A DNA stretch of 64,000 nt. Source: DASUPK01 sp963695805. GTDB taxonomy: Bacteria; Actinomycetota; Thermoleophilia; Solirubrobacterales; 70-9. Under the pieces are notes generated by a model that had not been told where the DNA came from, made no database searches, and worked only from the letters and a program-made list of their open reading frames with translations. Below are positions 32,721 through 40,022 of this stretch, one piece after another. A program made the translations under genes and the position numbers. The stretch spans positions 186,001 through 250,000 of the forward strand of contig CAVOHV010000003.1 in the NCBI GenBank assembly GCA_963695805.1, given 5' to 3'. Position 1 is the stretch's first letter; each line of letters opens with the position of its first letter.

Positions 32721-33881
32721 CTAGCGCGTGCACGGGCCGGTGCTGACGGAGCCCGTCGCGTCGCCGAGCTCGCTAGCGACAATGCTGTTCGGCACCGCAT
32801 AGCCGCCCGGCTTCCCCTCCGTCGTGGCCGCGAAGACGGTGCCCATCACTCTGCCGTTGCCGTCCACCAGCGGCCCGCCCGAGTTGCCGCTGCGAACGTC
32901 GCCGCGCAGCGCCGTGAGCTGGCGCGTCACCGGTCCGCGGCCGTAGGAGTCCTGGGTGGTGACGGGACCCGTTGCCCCGACCCTCGCGGGGGTGATCGTC
33001 AGCGGCCCGTTCTCCGGGTAGCCGATGACGGCGCCTGGGGTCCCGCTTCGGACATTGGGGGCGAACGAGAGAGGGCCGTCATCCAGGCCGTTCACGTGCA
33101 GGAGCGCGAGGTCGTTGGTGGGGTCGTAGTGGACGGGGGTCGCGTCGAGCGATGAGCCCGAGCCGGCGGGGGTCACGGTCGTGTCGGTCTCTCCGGCCAC
33201 CACGTGGGCGTTCGTAACCACGAGGTCCGGGGCGGCGACCCAGCCCGATCCCTCGACGCCGAGGCCGCACGCCGTGCCCAGCACCCGCACCACGCTGTGG
33301 GATGCCGCCCGCACGTCGGGATCCCGGCCGATCTTCGAGTCCGGCGCGGCGACGTCCGGGCTCGGGCCCTGGACCGAGAGCCTGGGGTCGATTCGGTGGA
33401 GCGCGTTGATCAACGCGCTGGAGGGCGGGAAGGCGCCGTTGAGCGCACGCAGGATCGCCGACTGCTGCACGGCCTCTCGCAGCCCCTTCGCTCCCGGCGC
33501 GTTGAGCGCCACGGCGCCGAACAGCCAGGCCAGCCCGAGGGCCAGCGCCACCAGGAGCGCGGCACCGCCAGAGGACTCGGCTATCGCCACGCCCGGCCGG
33601 CGTCCGGCCGCGCCGATCAGCCGCCGGCGTGCGGCGACGGCCAGCCCCTCCAGTGAGACGGCGACGAGTCCTCCGGCCAGGAGCGCGCCGGCGAGCGCCG
33701 TGGCGGGCGCGTAGGGGGAGTGCGAGCCCTCGGGCAACAGGGCGGGGCCGAGCCGGCTGCCGAGAAATGCCCCGATCGCGAAGCCGCCGAGGCTCAGCAC
33801 CCCTACGATCAGCCCCTGCTGGTAGCCCCACCAGGCCATGGCCAGGGAGAAGGCGATGATCACCCAGTCGAGGCCGGTCAC
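32721..33881 (-). CDS. MarP-family membrane serine protease (CvpA plus trypsin-like domain)
   Basis: 386 aa. The N-terminal CvpA-like part has four membrane helices (WVIIAFSLAMAWWGYQQGLI, GFAIGAFLGSRL, ALAGALLAGGLVAVSLEG, ALLVALALGLAWLFG). The periplasmic chymotrypsin-like domain carries His (VVTNAHVVAG), Asp (DPTNDLALLHV) and Ser (RSGNSGGPLVDG). In Mycobacterium tuberculosis MarP protects against acid and oxidative stress by cleaving the peptidoglycan hydrolase RipA. GTG start with GGGAAA upstream; the start is 42 bases from the divergent PBP start, suggesting a shared cell-wall control region. Confidence 0.93.
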   Translation of the reverse strand: MTGLDWVIIAFSLAMAWWGYQQGLIVGVLSLGGFAIGAFLGSRLGPALLPEGSHSPYAPATALAGALLAGGLVAVSLEGLAVAARRRLIGAAGRRPGVAIAESSGGAALLVALALGLAWLFGAVALNAPGAKGLREAVQQSAILRALNGAFPPSSALINALHRIDPRLSVQGPSPDVAAPDSKIGRDPDVRAASHSVVRVLGTACGLGVEGSGWVAAPDLVVTNAHVVAGETDTTVTPAGSGSSLDATPVHYDPTNDLALLHVNGLDDGPLSFAPNVRSGTPGAVIGYPENGPLTITPARVGATGPVTTQDSYGRGPVTRQLTALRGDVRSGNSGGPLVDGNGRVMGTVFAATTEGKPGGYAVPNSIVASELGDATGSVSTGPCTR

Positions 33882-33923
33882 GGTTTCCCGAATACAAGCG
33901 TACGAGCCACTACCTTTGCCCGC

Positions 33924-35792
33924 GTGAATCCCCCCGTGACACGGTCACGGCAGCGAGGACGGGAGGACCCGCCGCCACGGGGGATCGCCCGCGATCCTCG
34001 CGCCCAGAGGGGTCCACTCTCGGAGCGACAGCGCCGGCTGCGCCAAAGGGCTCTACCGCTTGCGATCGTCGCCCTCATCGCGTTCATCCTCGGGGTGATC
34101 AGCGCCGCCGGTGATCCTGAGCGGGACATGGCGAATCGCTTCGTGGAGGCCTGGGCCCATCAGGACTTCAAGTCGATGCGCGACGATCTGTCCGATTCGG
34201 CCCAGGCCCGGTACTCCGCCGCCGAGCTCGCCTCCGCGTACCGAGAAGCCCAGCAGGCCGCCACCGCCACCGCGATCGATCCCGGCGACGCGGACGGCCC
34301 CAAGAGCGTCAACGGAACGGACGTCGTCGACGTTCAGCTTGGGGTGCGGACGCGGCTGTTCGGCAAGGTCGACGGGGTTCTGCGGCTGCCGATCGACGGC
34401 GGCAAGGTCGCCTGGGCACCGTATCTGACCTTCCCCAATCTGCAGCCAGGCGAGCAGGTCGGTCGTCGTCTCGAGCTGGGCAGGCGCGCGCCGATCATGG
34501 CCAAGCACCACATCGCGCTCGCCACGGGACCGGTCGATGGCCGCTCGCACCCGCTGGGCTCGGACGCCATCGACGTCGCCGGCGAAACGGGGGCAGCCGA
34601 TTCCGAACAACAGGCGAAGCTGCAGCGGGCCGGCTACCCCACGAACGAGAGCACGGGCATCAGCGGGCTCGAACTGGCCTTCAACCCGCGTCTCTCGGGC
34701 ACGCCCAGCGGGGAGCTGCTGGCGGTGAAGGCGAACAGCCCGCAGCTCGACGTGCCTCGTTCGAGGCAGGGCCGGGTCCTCGCAACGGCGCAGGGGACGC
34801 TCGGGCAGCCGGTTCGAACGACGATCGACCCGCGCATCCAGACGATCACCGTGAATGCGCTCGGCGGCCAGTCGGGCGGGGCCGTCGTGCTCAACGCGCG
34901 CAACGGCGACGTCCTGGGGCTCGCGGGATCCGCCTACTCCTCCCCGCAGCCCCCGGGCTCGACGTTCAAGGTGATCACGACGACAGCCGCCCTGGAAGGC
35001 CATGACGTGAAGCTCACCGACAACTTCCCGGTGCTCACCGAGATCAACCCCGATCCGCAGAACGGCGCCCGCGTCGTCCACAACGCCCACGACGAGGCCT
35101 GTGGCGGCACGTTCGTGCAGGCGTTCGCCAAGTCGTGCAACACGGTCTTCGCGCCTCTCGGCGTCAAGGTCGGGGCCGAGCGCCTGGTCCAGACGGCCGA
35201 GCAGTACGGCTGGAACGAGAAGCCGAGTCTCTACAACGCCGCCGCGACCGCCGCCACCGATCCGAACGGCATGACGATGCCCACGGACTTCAGCGACGAC
35301 ACGAGCCATACCGACCTGTCGGTGACGGCCTTCGGACAGGGCCAGGTGCTCGCCACCCCGCTCGGCATGGCATCCGTCGCCCAGACCGTCGCCAACCGCG
35401 GAGTGCGCAGCCCGACGTCCATCGTCAAGGACCCGGGGCTGAAGAGCGATGCCAAGCCCGTCCAGGTCACCTCCAAGGAGAACGCCAAGGTCCTCACCGG
35501 GCTGATGCGCGCCGTCGTCACCTCGGGCACCGGCGTCGCGGCGAACATCCCGGGCATCCAGGTGGCAGGCAAGACCGGCACCGCCGAGCTCGGCCCGAAG
35601 CCTGGTCAACCGCCTGCCCCGCCGGGTGAGGAGAACACCGTCGAGCAGATCGTCGACGGCTGGTTCATCTGCTTCGCCCCCGCCCGGCATCCGAAACTCG
35701 CCGTCGCGGTGATGCTGATCGACGCCTCGGGTGACGGTGGGTCGACGGCGGCGCCGATCGCCAGCAACATCCTGACCGCGGCCCTCAAGTAG
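33924..35792 (+). CDS. Penicillin-binding protein, class B-like transpeptidase with NTF2-like N-terminal domain
   Basis: 622 aa from GTG 33924. A basic cytoplasmic stretch and one membrane helix (LPLAIVALIAFILGVISAAG) lead to the MecA_N/NTF2-like domain (MANRFVEAWAHQDFKSMRDD, YSAAELASAYREAQ), then the transpeptidase. Catalytic motifs: SxxK in PPGSTFKVITTTAALEGH, SxN in FAKSCNTVFAPLG, KTGT in QVAGKTGTAELG. The domain order matches MecA/PbpA-like class B enzymes that cross-link peptidoglycan. It overlaps the convergent small membrane gene by 8 bases. Divergent from the MarP-type protease. Confidence 0.93.
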   Translation: MNPPVTRSRQRGREDPPPRGIARDPRAQRGPLSERQRRLRQRALPLAIVALIAFILGVISAAGDPERDMANRFVEAWAHQDFKSMRDDLSDSAQARYSAAELASAYREAQQAATATAIDPGDADGPKSVNGTDVVDVQLGVRTRLFGKVDGVLRLPIDGGKVAWAPYLTFPNLQPGEQVGRRLELGRRAPIMAKHHIALATGPVDGRSHPLGSDAIDVAGETGAADSEQQAKLQRAGYPTNESTGISGLELAFNPRLSGTPSGELLAVKANSPQLDVPRSRQGRVLATAQGTLGQPVRTTIDPRIQTITVNALGGQSGGAVVLNARNGDVLGLAGSAYSSPQPPGSTFKVITTTAALEGHDVKLTDNFPVLTEINPDPQNGARVVHNAHDEACGGTFVQAFAKSCNTVFAPLGVKVGAERLVQTAEQYGWNEKPSLYNAAATAATDPNGMTMPTDFSDDTSHTDLSVTAFGQGQVLATPLGMASVAQTVANRGVRSPTSIVKDPGLKSDAKPVQVTSKENAKVLTGLMRAVVTSGTGVAANIPGIQVAGKTGTAELGPKPGQPPAPPGEENTVEQIVDGWFICFAPARHPKLAVAVMLIDASGDGGSTAAPIASNILTAALK

Positions 35793-36102
35793 ACGGATAG
35801 CCGAACACAACGCCGACGATCGCCATGCCACCGCCGATCGCGGTGAGCAGGCCGCCTGGGGCCTCGAGCACCAGGCTGAGCGGTACGCCGATCAGGGCGA
35901 GCGCCGTTCCGCCGGCGAGCAGCGCCCACCAGTTGAGCCCACGAGCGCCGGGCTCCGGGGCGGCGGGCGCGCTGAGGATCGTCGCGAAGGCCATCAGCCC
36001 GACGCCGACGAGGCCACCGGCAAGACCCAGGAGCTGGATCAAGGCCAGCCCGGCACCTATAGCTCCGATGACGAGCAGCGCCTGGAGCTGGGTCCTCGTC
36101 AT
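35785..36102 (-). CDS. Small membrane protein of unknown function
   Basis: 105 aa from ATG 36102 (TTG 36138 would run into the upstream gene). Four hydrophobic segments: LLVIGAIGAGLALIQLLGLA, VGVGLMAFATILSA, WALLAGGTALALIGVPLSLV and LTAIGGGMAIVGVVFG. Pro/Gly-rich short loops. No family recognised. Lies 25 bases after the lipoprotein gene on the same strand, so probably in one transcript with it. Confidence 0.65.
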   Translation of the reverse strand: MTRTQLQALLVIGAIGAGLALIQLLGLAGGLVGVGLMAFATILSAPAAPEPGARGLNWWALLAGGTALALIGVPLSLVLEAPGGLLTAIGGGMAIVGVVFGYPST

Positions 36103-36127
36103 CGGGCCGGGGGCGCCGGGGGCCGCC

Positions 36128-36673
36128 CTAGATATCAAGCGTGATGTCGCCGGTCTCGCCGTCGTGCTCGATCTCGAGCTTCAGCGGACGGTTCTCGCTG
36201 ATGCCCTCGTCGACCAGGAAGAGGACGATGGCGCCCTGCGTGGGCCCGCTGTCGCCCGGGGAATCGGGCACCGGGATCACGCCATGCCCGGCGAGCGTGG
36301 TGCCCAGCGGTGCAGCGAACGGTGTGTGGCTGGGAATGGCCTCGTAGCCCGCTCCGGTCGTGTCGACGACCGTCATCTGTGCCGTGGAGGGCAGGCGGGT
36401 CTCCTCATCGCTGTGGTTCTTCATCGTCAGGAAGATGCCGAGATACGCCTTCCCCGCCGGGGTGGGAATGGTCTGCCCGGCCAGATAGTTCTTGTCCTCG
36501 TGGTCGGTCGGGTTCAGGAAGCGCGTCAGCTGGACGTTGATCTCGAGCTCGCCTAGCTGTATGGGCACGCCCTCGTCGCCCTCCTTGCCGGGCGAATTGC
36601 CGCAGCCTGCGACGCCGACCAGGGCGAGGACGAACGCGAGGGCCAGGGCTACGCGCTGGTGGCCGGGGCGCAT
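36128..36673 (-). CDS. Lipoprotein with DUF4352-like domain
   Basis: 181 aa from ATG 36673. The signal peptide ends in the lipobox LVGVAGCGN, so it is a lipoprotein on the outer face of the membrane. The mature part has an immunoglobulin-like beta sandwich of the DUF4352 type: INVQLTRFLNP, GKAYLGIFLTMKNHSDEETR, SHTPFAAPLGTTLAGHGVIP and AIVLFLVDEGISENRPLKLE. These proteins bind unknown extracellular partners. The frame is open to 36748, but that extension has no signal character. Followed by the small membrane gene. Confidence 0.8.
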   Translation of the reverse strand: MRPGHQRVALALAFVLALVGVAGCGNSPGKEGDEGVPIQLGELEINVQLTRFLNPTDHEDKNYLAGQTIPTPAGKAYLGIFLTMKNHSDEETRLPSTAQMTVVDTTGAGYEAIPSHTPFAAPLGTTLAGHGVIPVPDSPGDSGPTQGAIVLFLVDEGISENRPLKLEIEHDGETGDITLDI

Positions 36674-36686
36674 GAGGGCGCGCAGT

Positions 36687-37190
36687 CTATCCAGCGATGC
36701 TGGGGACACGATCACCACCGGCGATCTCGACCCGGGGTACCTGCGCACCGGACTCGATCACGTCCCGCATGCGCGCCAGAGCCTTCGTCCAGCGCCGGCG
36801 CCACCAGCGCTCCCGCCCGATCTCCCTGATTCGATCGAAGCTCGACGTAGGGGCCGTCCAGAACGTCAGCCTCACGGTCGTGGTCGGGCCCGCCTCGAGC
36901 TCCCAGACCAGGCGGATCGGAATGCGGTCGAGCCGACCCCCGCGGGCGTGTTCGACCACCCCGTTGGGGCGATCTGCGTCCGCGATCACCGTCTCCATGT
37001 AGCGGACCCCAGCCGGAGCGTCGACCCGGAACCGGGCCGCGGCACCGCGGCCGGAGGCGGGAATGCGCTCCACCCTGTAGTCGTCAGCGAAATGGTCGAT
37101 CCAGCTCGGGCGGGTGGCCAGGTCACAGATGAAGTCGAAGACGCGCTCCCGCGGAGCGTCGATGGAGGTGGTCACGGTGATCGGCCCCAC
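36687..37190 (-). CDS. SRPBCC-family (START/polyketide-cyclase-like) protein
   Basis: 167 aa. ITVTTSIDAPRERVFDFICDL is the typical start of the helix-grip fold; LATRPSWIDHFADDYRVERI, METVIADADRPNGVVEHARG and VRLTFWTAPTSSFDRIREIG follow the SRPBCC pattern, ending in the long C-terminal helix. It binds hydrophobic small molecules; ligand not predictable. It sits 13 bases before the lipoprotein gene, likely one transcription unit. Confidence 0.85.
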   Translation of the reverse strand: MGPITVTTSIDAPRERVFDFICDLATRPSWIDHFADDYRVERIPASGRGAAARFRVDAPAGVRYMETVIADADRPNGVVEHARGGRLDRIPIRLVWELEAGPTTTVRLTFWTAPTSSFDRIREIGRERWWRRRWTKALARMRDVIESGAQVPRVEIAGGDRVPSIAG

Positions 37191-37286
37191 GCCCGCGCGA
37201 TTCTAGACGGGCGGGACCCCTCCCCCCTCTGATCGCCGGGCGAACAAACCCATCCGCCAATGGTGCCTGGAAAACCTGGACTTTCC

Positions 37287-37347
37287 GTACTGCCTGCACA
37301 AATTGACCTGGCCATTACGCAGTACTGGGGTACTATCGCCGTACCCC
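37287..37347 (+). promoter_or_regulatory. Two adjacent inverted repeats upstream of the FHA gene
   Basis: GTACTGC (37287-37293) and GCAGTAC (37319-37325) form one palindrome enclosing a TTGACC; directly after it GGGGTAC (37327-37333) and GTACCCC (37341-37347) form a 7-bp stem with a 7-base loop. Four GTAC/AGTAC half sites recur within 61 bases, just before ATG 37354. This looks like an operator for a dimeric regulator or an mRNA leader structure. Confidence 0.45.
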
Positions 37348-37353
37348 CTCCGG

Positions 37354-37938
37354 ATGGCCTTAACACGACAGAGCGCGGACGACCTCCACCACGCGGGAGA
37401 AACCGCCGGCGGCGTCGGCTCCTTCGTTTGTCAGGGGTGCTCCTTCCCGGTTTCCTTCGAGCCGGCCGAATCGATTCCACATTGCCCCAACTGCGGCGGC
37501 ACCGATTTCCGCCGGTCCTCCCTCTTCGAGCAGCCCACTCTGAGAAGCATCGCCGTCTCACGCCCGGTCGCCAAGCCGACGGACTGGCTCGACGGCGTGC
37601 GCGAGTCGATCACCGAACCCGGGAAGTACCTGGCGATGTTCGCGGACGGGCGCTCGAGCGTGATCCAGCTCTCGGCCGGCTGGTCGCGAATCGGCCGCAG
37701 CCGCTCGGCGGACATCAGGCTCGATGACCCGACGGTTTCGCGCCGACACGCCGTCATCGTGCAGACACCGGAGGGCGAACTGCGCGTTCTCGACGACCGC
37801 TCGATGAACGGCATCAGCGTCAACGAAGAGCAGGTCGATTGGAGCCCGCTGGCGGACGGGGACGAGCTCCAGATCGGGCGCTACACGTTGAGCGTCATCG
37901 AGAGCGCCGGCGAGAGCGATTTCAGCGAGACGGCTTAG
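37354..37938 (+). CDS. FHA-domain protein with N-terminal zinc ribbon
   Basis: 194 aa. A zinc ribbon near residue 25-50 (FVCQGCSFPVSF with CPNCGGTDFRR: two CxxC pairs) precedes a linker and the FHA domain at about 105-185 with GWSRIGRSRSADIRLDDPTVSRRHAVIV (GR, SRRH) and DDRSMNGISVNEEQV (N-G). FHA domains bind phosphothreonine peptides, so this is an adaptor in Ser/Thr kinase signalling. ATG 37354 was chosen; TTG 37303 is upstream in frame. Convergent (4-base overlap) with the STAS gene, forming a signalling cluster. Confidence 0.88.
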   Translation: MALTRQSADDLHHAGETAGGVGSFVCQGCSFPVSFEPAESIPHCPNCGGTDFRRSSLFEQPTLRSIAVSRPVAKPTDWLDGVRESITEPGKYLAMFADGRSSVIQLSAGWSRIGRSRSADIRLDDPTVSRRHAVIVQTPEGELRVLDDRSMNGISVNEEQVDWSPLADGDELQIGRYTLSVIESAGESDFSETA

Positions 37939-38306
37939 TCCGAGCCGTCCGCGCCGCCGACCGCCTGCAGGGCTTCGTCGAGAGCCGGGTCGATGGGGAC
38001 TGACTGCTCCATCGAGACCGCGGCGAGCACCTCGCCGACGAATGAGCGCGGCGTGACTACCAGCCGCAGCTCCTGGCGGCGGTTTCGCAGCCTGGCCGCC
38101 GCGTCGAAGATCAGGCTGATTCCCGAGCTGTCGATGTAGCTCGTCTCGCTCAGATCCAGCACGAGGGCGCGCGCCTGGTTGGGTACTGCTTCGAGCAACT
38201 GCTGGCTCAGGTCGTCCACGTTCGAGGCGTCCACCTCTCCCGCAACGCGAGCCAGTTCGATGTCTCCCTGGCTCTCGAGCGAGAGCCGGGCGAGCTGCGG
38301 CCTCAA
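37935..38306 (-). CDS. STAS-domain anti-sigma factor antagonist (RsbV/SpoIIAA-like)
   Basis: 123 aa. SQGDIELARVAGEVDASNVD begins the STAS fold and LVLDLSETSYIDSSGISLIF holds the phosphorylatable Ser in the DSSG motif. Such proteins bind an RsbW-type kinase when dephosphorylated and so release a sigma factor. Its start overlaps the stop of the SpoIIE-phosphatase/RsbW fusion gene, giving a complete partner-switch module in two genes. Confidence 0.9.
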   Translation of the reverse strand: MRPQLARLSLESQGDIELARVAGEVDASNVDDLSQQLLEAVPNQARALVLDLSETSYIDSSGISLIFDAAARLRNRRQELRLVVTPRSFVGEVLAAVSMEQSVPIDPALDEALQAVGGADGSD

Positions 38307-39940
38307 CCTTCCTCCCTCAGCCGCCGCAGCAGGTTGACCGTCGTTCCGTCCTCCGCCCGCTCGACCGAGACGTCATCCATGAACTCACGCATGATCGGGA
38401 TGCCCCTCCCCCGGTTGCCTCCGCGAGGCCGGCGCCATTGGCCATGGTCGCGGACGGTCACCGTCGCCTCCCCGTCGACCAAGGCTGCCCGCACCTCGAC
38501 CGTCCCGTCCCGCGGGCCGTAGGCGTGCTCGATCGAATTGGCGCAGGCCTCCGAGACCGCGATCGCGAAGGCCGCGCAGTCATCGTCGGTGCCGTCGTTG
38601 GCCTCCACCCACCGCCTGATCAGGTGCCGAGCCGTCGCCAGCTGCGCCGGCACCGCCGACACCTCGACCTCGAGCAGCTCGTGGAGGCCCACGGTCTGCA
38701 CCGTCAGGATTGCGATGTCATCGGCGATCGCGGTGTCCTCGGTGAGCCGGGAGGTGATCGCCTGGCATTTCAGCTCGGGCTCATCCGGCGCGGATGACGC
38801 CACCTCGACCAGGGCGGTCTCCCCGTCGGAGAGCTTGCTCCCTCGGCGCTCGATCAACCCGTCGGTGTAGAGCACGAGGGTCTCACCGGGCAGGAGGGTG
38901 AGCTTCTGCTCGTCATAGGTCTGCCCCCCGACGGCCCCGAGCGGCGGGCCCCCTGTCTCCGAGAGGAAATCGGCGCTTCCGTCCGTGCGCAGCAGCAGCG
39001 GATACGGGTGACCAGCGCGTGCGAATCGGACCTCCCAGGTGCTCAGGTTGAGCGTCGCGTAGATCACCGTGGCCATGCGCGTGTGCATCCGGTCCGAGAA
39101 CTCCGCCAGCTTGGTGATCACCTCCCCCGGGCCCGAGGTGTCGAGTGCGTACGCGCGAATCGCGCTGCGCAACTGGCCCATGAAGGTCGCGGCGGCCATC
39201 CCGTGGCCCGCCACGTCACCGATCACGAAACCGATGCACTGGTTGTTGAGCTCGATCACGTCGTACCAGTCGCCGCCCACCGCGGACTCATCCGCTGCCG
39301 GCAGATACCTGGCAGCCATCCGCAACCCAGGCACCTGCGGGAGCTTGCGAGGAAGCAGGCTGCGCTGGAGCGTCGCCGCGATCTGGCCCTGGACCATGAG
39401 CCTCGAGCGCTCGATCGAGAGCGCCACCCGGTTCGCGACCAGCTGGAGCAGCTCGATGTCGGTCTCGTGGAACTCCCGCCGCGTCAGTGAACCGACGTGC
39501 AGGACGCCGATCACCTCCCCCTCGACCACCAGTGGGACCCCGAGCAGCGAGCGGAGTCCCTTCTCCTTGAAGAGCGGGTTGACCGGCTGGATCGTCGACT
39601 GCTCCAGATCCTCGATCACCTGCGGCTCCCGGGTGAATGCGACCCGCCCCGCGAAGCCACGGCCGACGGGCAGGCGAAATCCGCGCTCCACCTCCTCCTC
39701 GAGGCCCCTCGCGGCCCGGGCGGCCAGCGTCCGGCCCCCCTCCTCAATCAGAAGGACGGCCGCGGTGTCCACCTCGAGGATGTCAGTGACACGCTCGAGC
39801 AACTCCCTGAGGAGATCGTCGAGGTCGAGGTACGCGAGCGCCGACTCGGTGACCCGCTGTACGTCCTCGAGCCGGATGACCTCATCCATCGCCCGCGCCT
39901 CTCGGGCGCTCTCCTCGTGGTTGATTTGGTCTGGCGTCAT
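38303..39940 (-). CDS. GAF / SpoIIE-type PP2C phosphatase / RsbW-like kinase fusion protein
   Basis: 545 aa. A GAF sensor (about 25-175; VTDILEVDTAAVLLIEEG, YFTREPQVIEDLE-like) is followed by a SpoIIE phosphatase (about 195-395; DESAVGGDWYDVIEL, IGDVAGHGMAAATFMGQL, VLYTDGLIERRGS) and a C-terminal GHKL kinase-like domain (about 415-540; AIAVSEACANSIEHAYGPRDG, VTVRDHGQWRRPRGGNRGRG). It can both phosphorylate and dephosphorylate an antagonist protein in response to a signal sensed by GAF. Coupled to the STAS gene. Confidence 0.92.
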   Translation of the reverse strand: MTPDQINHEESAREARAMDEVIRLEDVQRVTESALAYLDLDDLLRELLERVTDILEVDTAAVLLIEEGGRTLAARAARGLEEEVERGFRLPVGRGFAGRVAFTREPQVIEDLEQSTIQPVNPLFKEKGLRSLLGVPLVVEGEVIGVLHVGSLTRREFHETDIELLQLVANRVALSIERSRLMVQGQIAATLQRSLLPRKLPQVPGLRMAARYLPAADESAVGGDWYDVIELNNQCIGFVIGDVAGHGMAAATFMGQLRSAIRAYALDTSGPGEVITKLAEFSDRMHTRMATVIYATLNLSTWEVRFARAGHPYPLLLRTDGSADFLSETGGPPLGAVGGQTYDEQKLTLLPGETLVLYTDGLIERRGSKLSDGETALVEVASSAPDEPELKCQAITSRLTEDTAIADDIAILTVQTVGLHELLEVEVSAVPAQLATARHLIRRWVEANDGTDDDCAAFAIAVSEACANSIEHAYGPRDGTVEVRAALVDGEATVTVRDHGQWRRPRGGNRGRGIPIMREFMDDVSVERAEDGTTVNLLRRLREEG

Positions 39941-40022
39941 CTGCGAAGCCGGTCAAGGTTCGCAGGTCGTCCTGCTCACGACGAAGGAGTCGCCGCCGCG
40001 GCTCAGCCGCGTCTGGTTGCAA

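Noticed and set aside
37303..37336. TTGACC and TACTAT as -35/-10 of the FHA gene
   Set aside because: The spacing is 22 bases, too long for a housekeeping promoter; reported only as palindromes.
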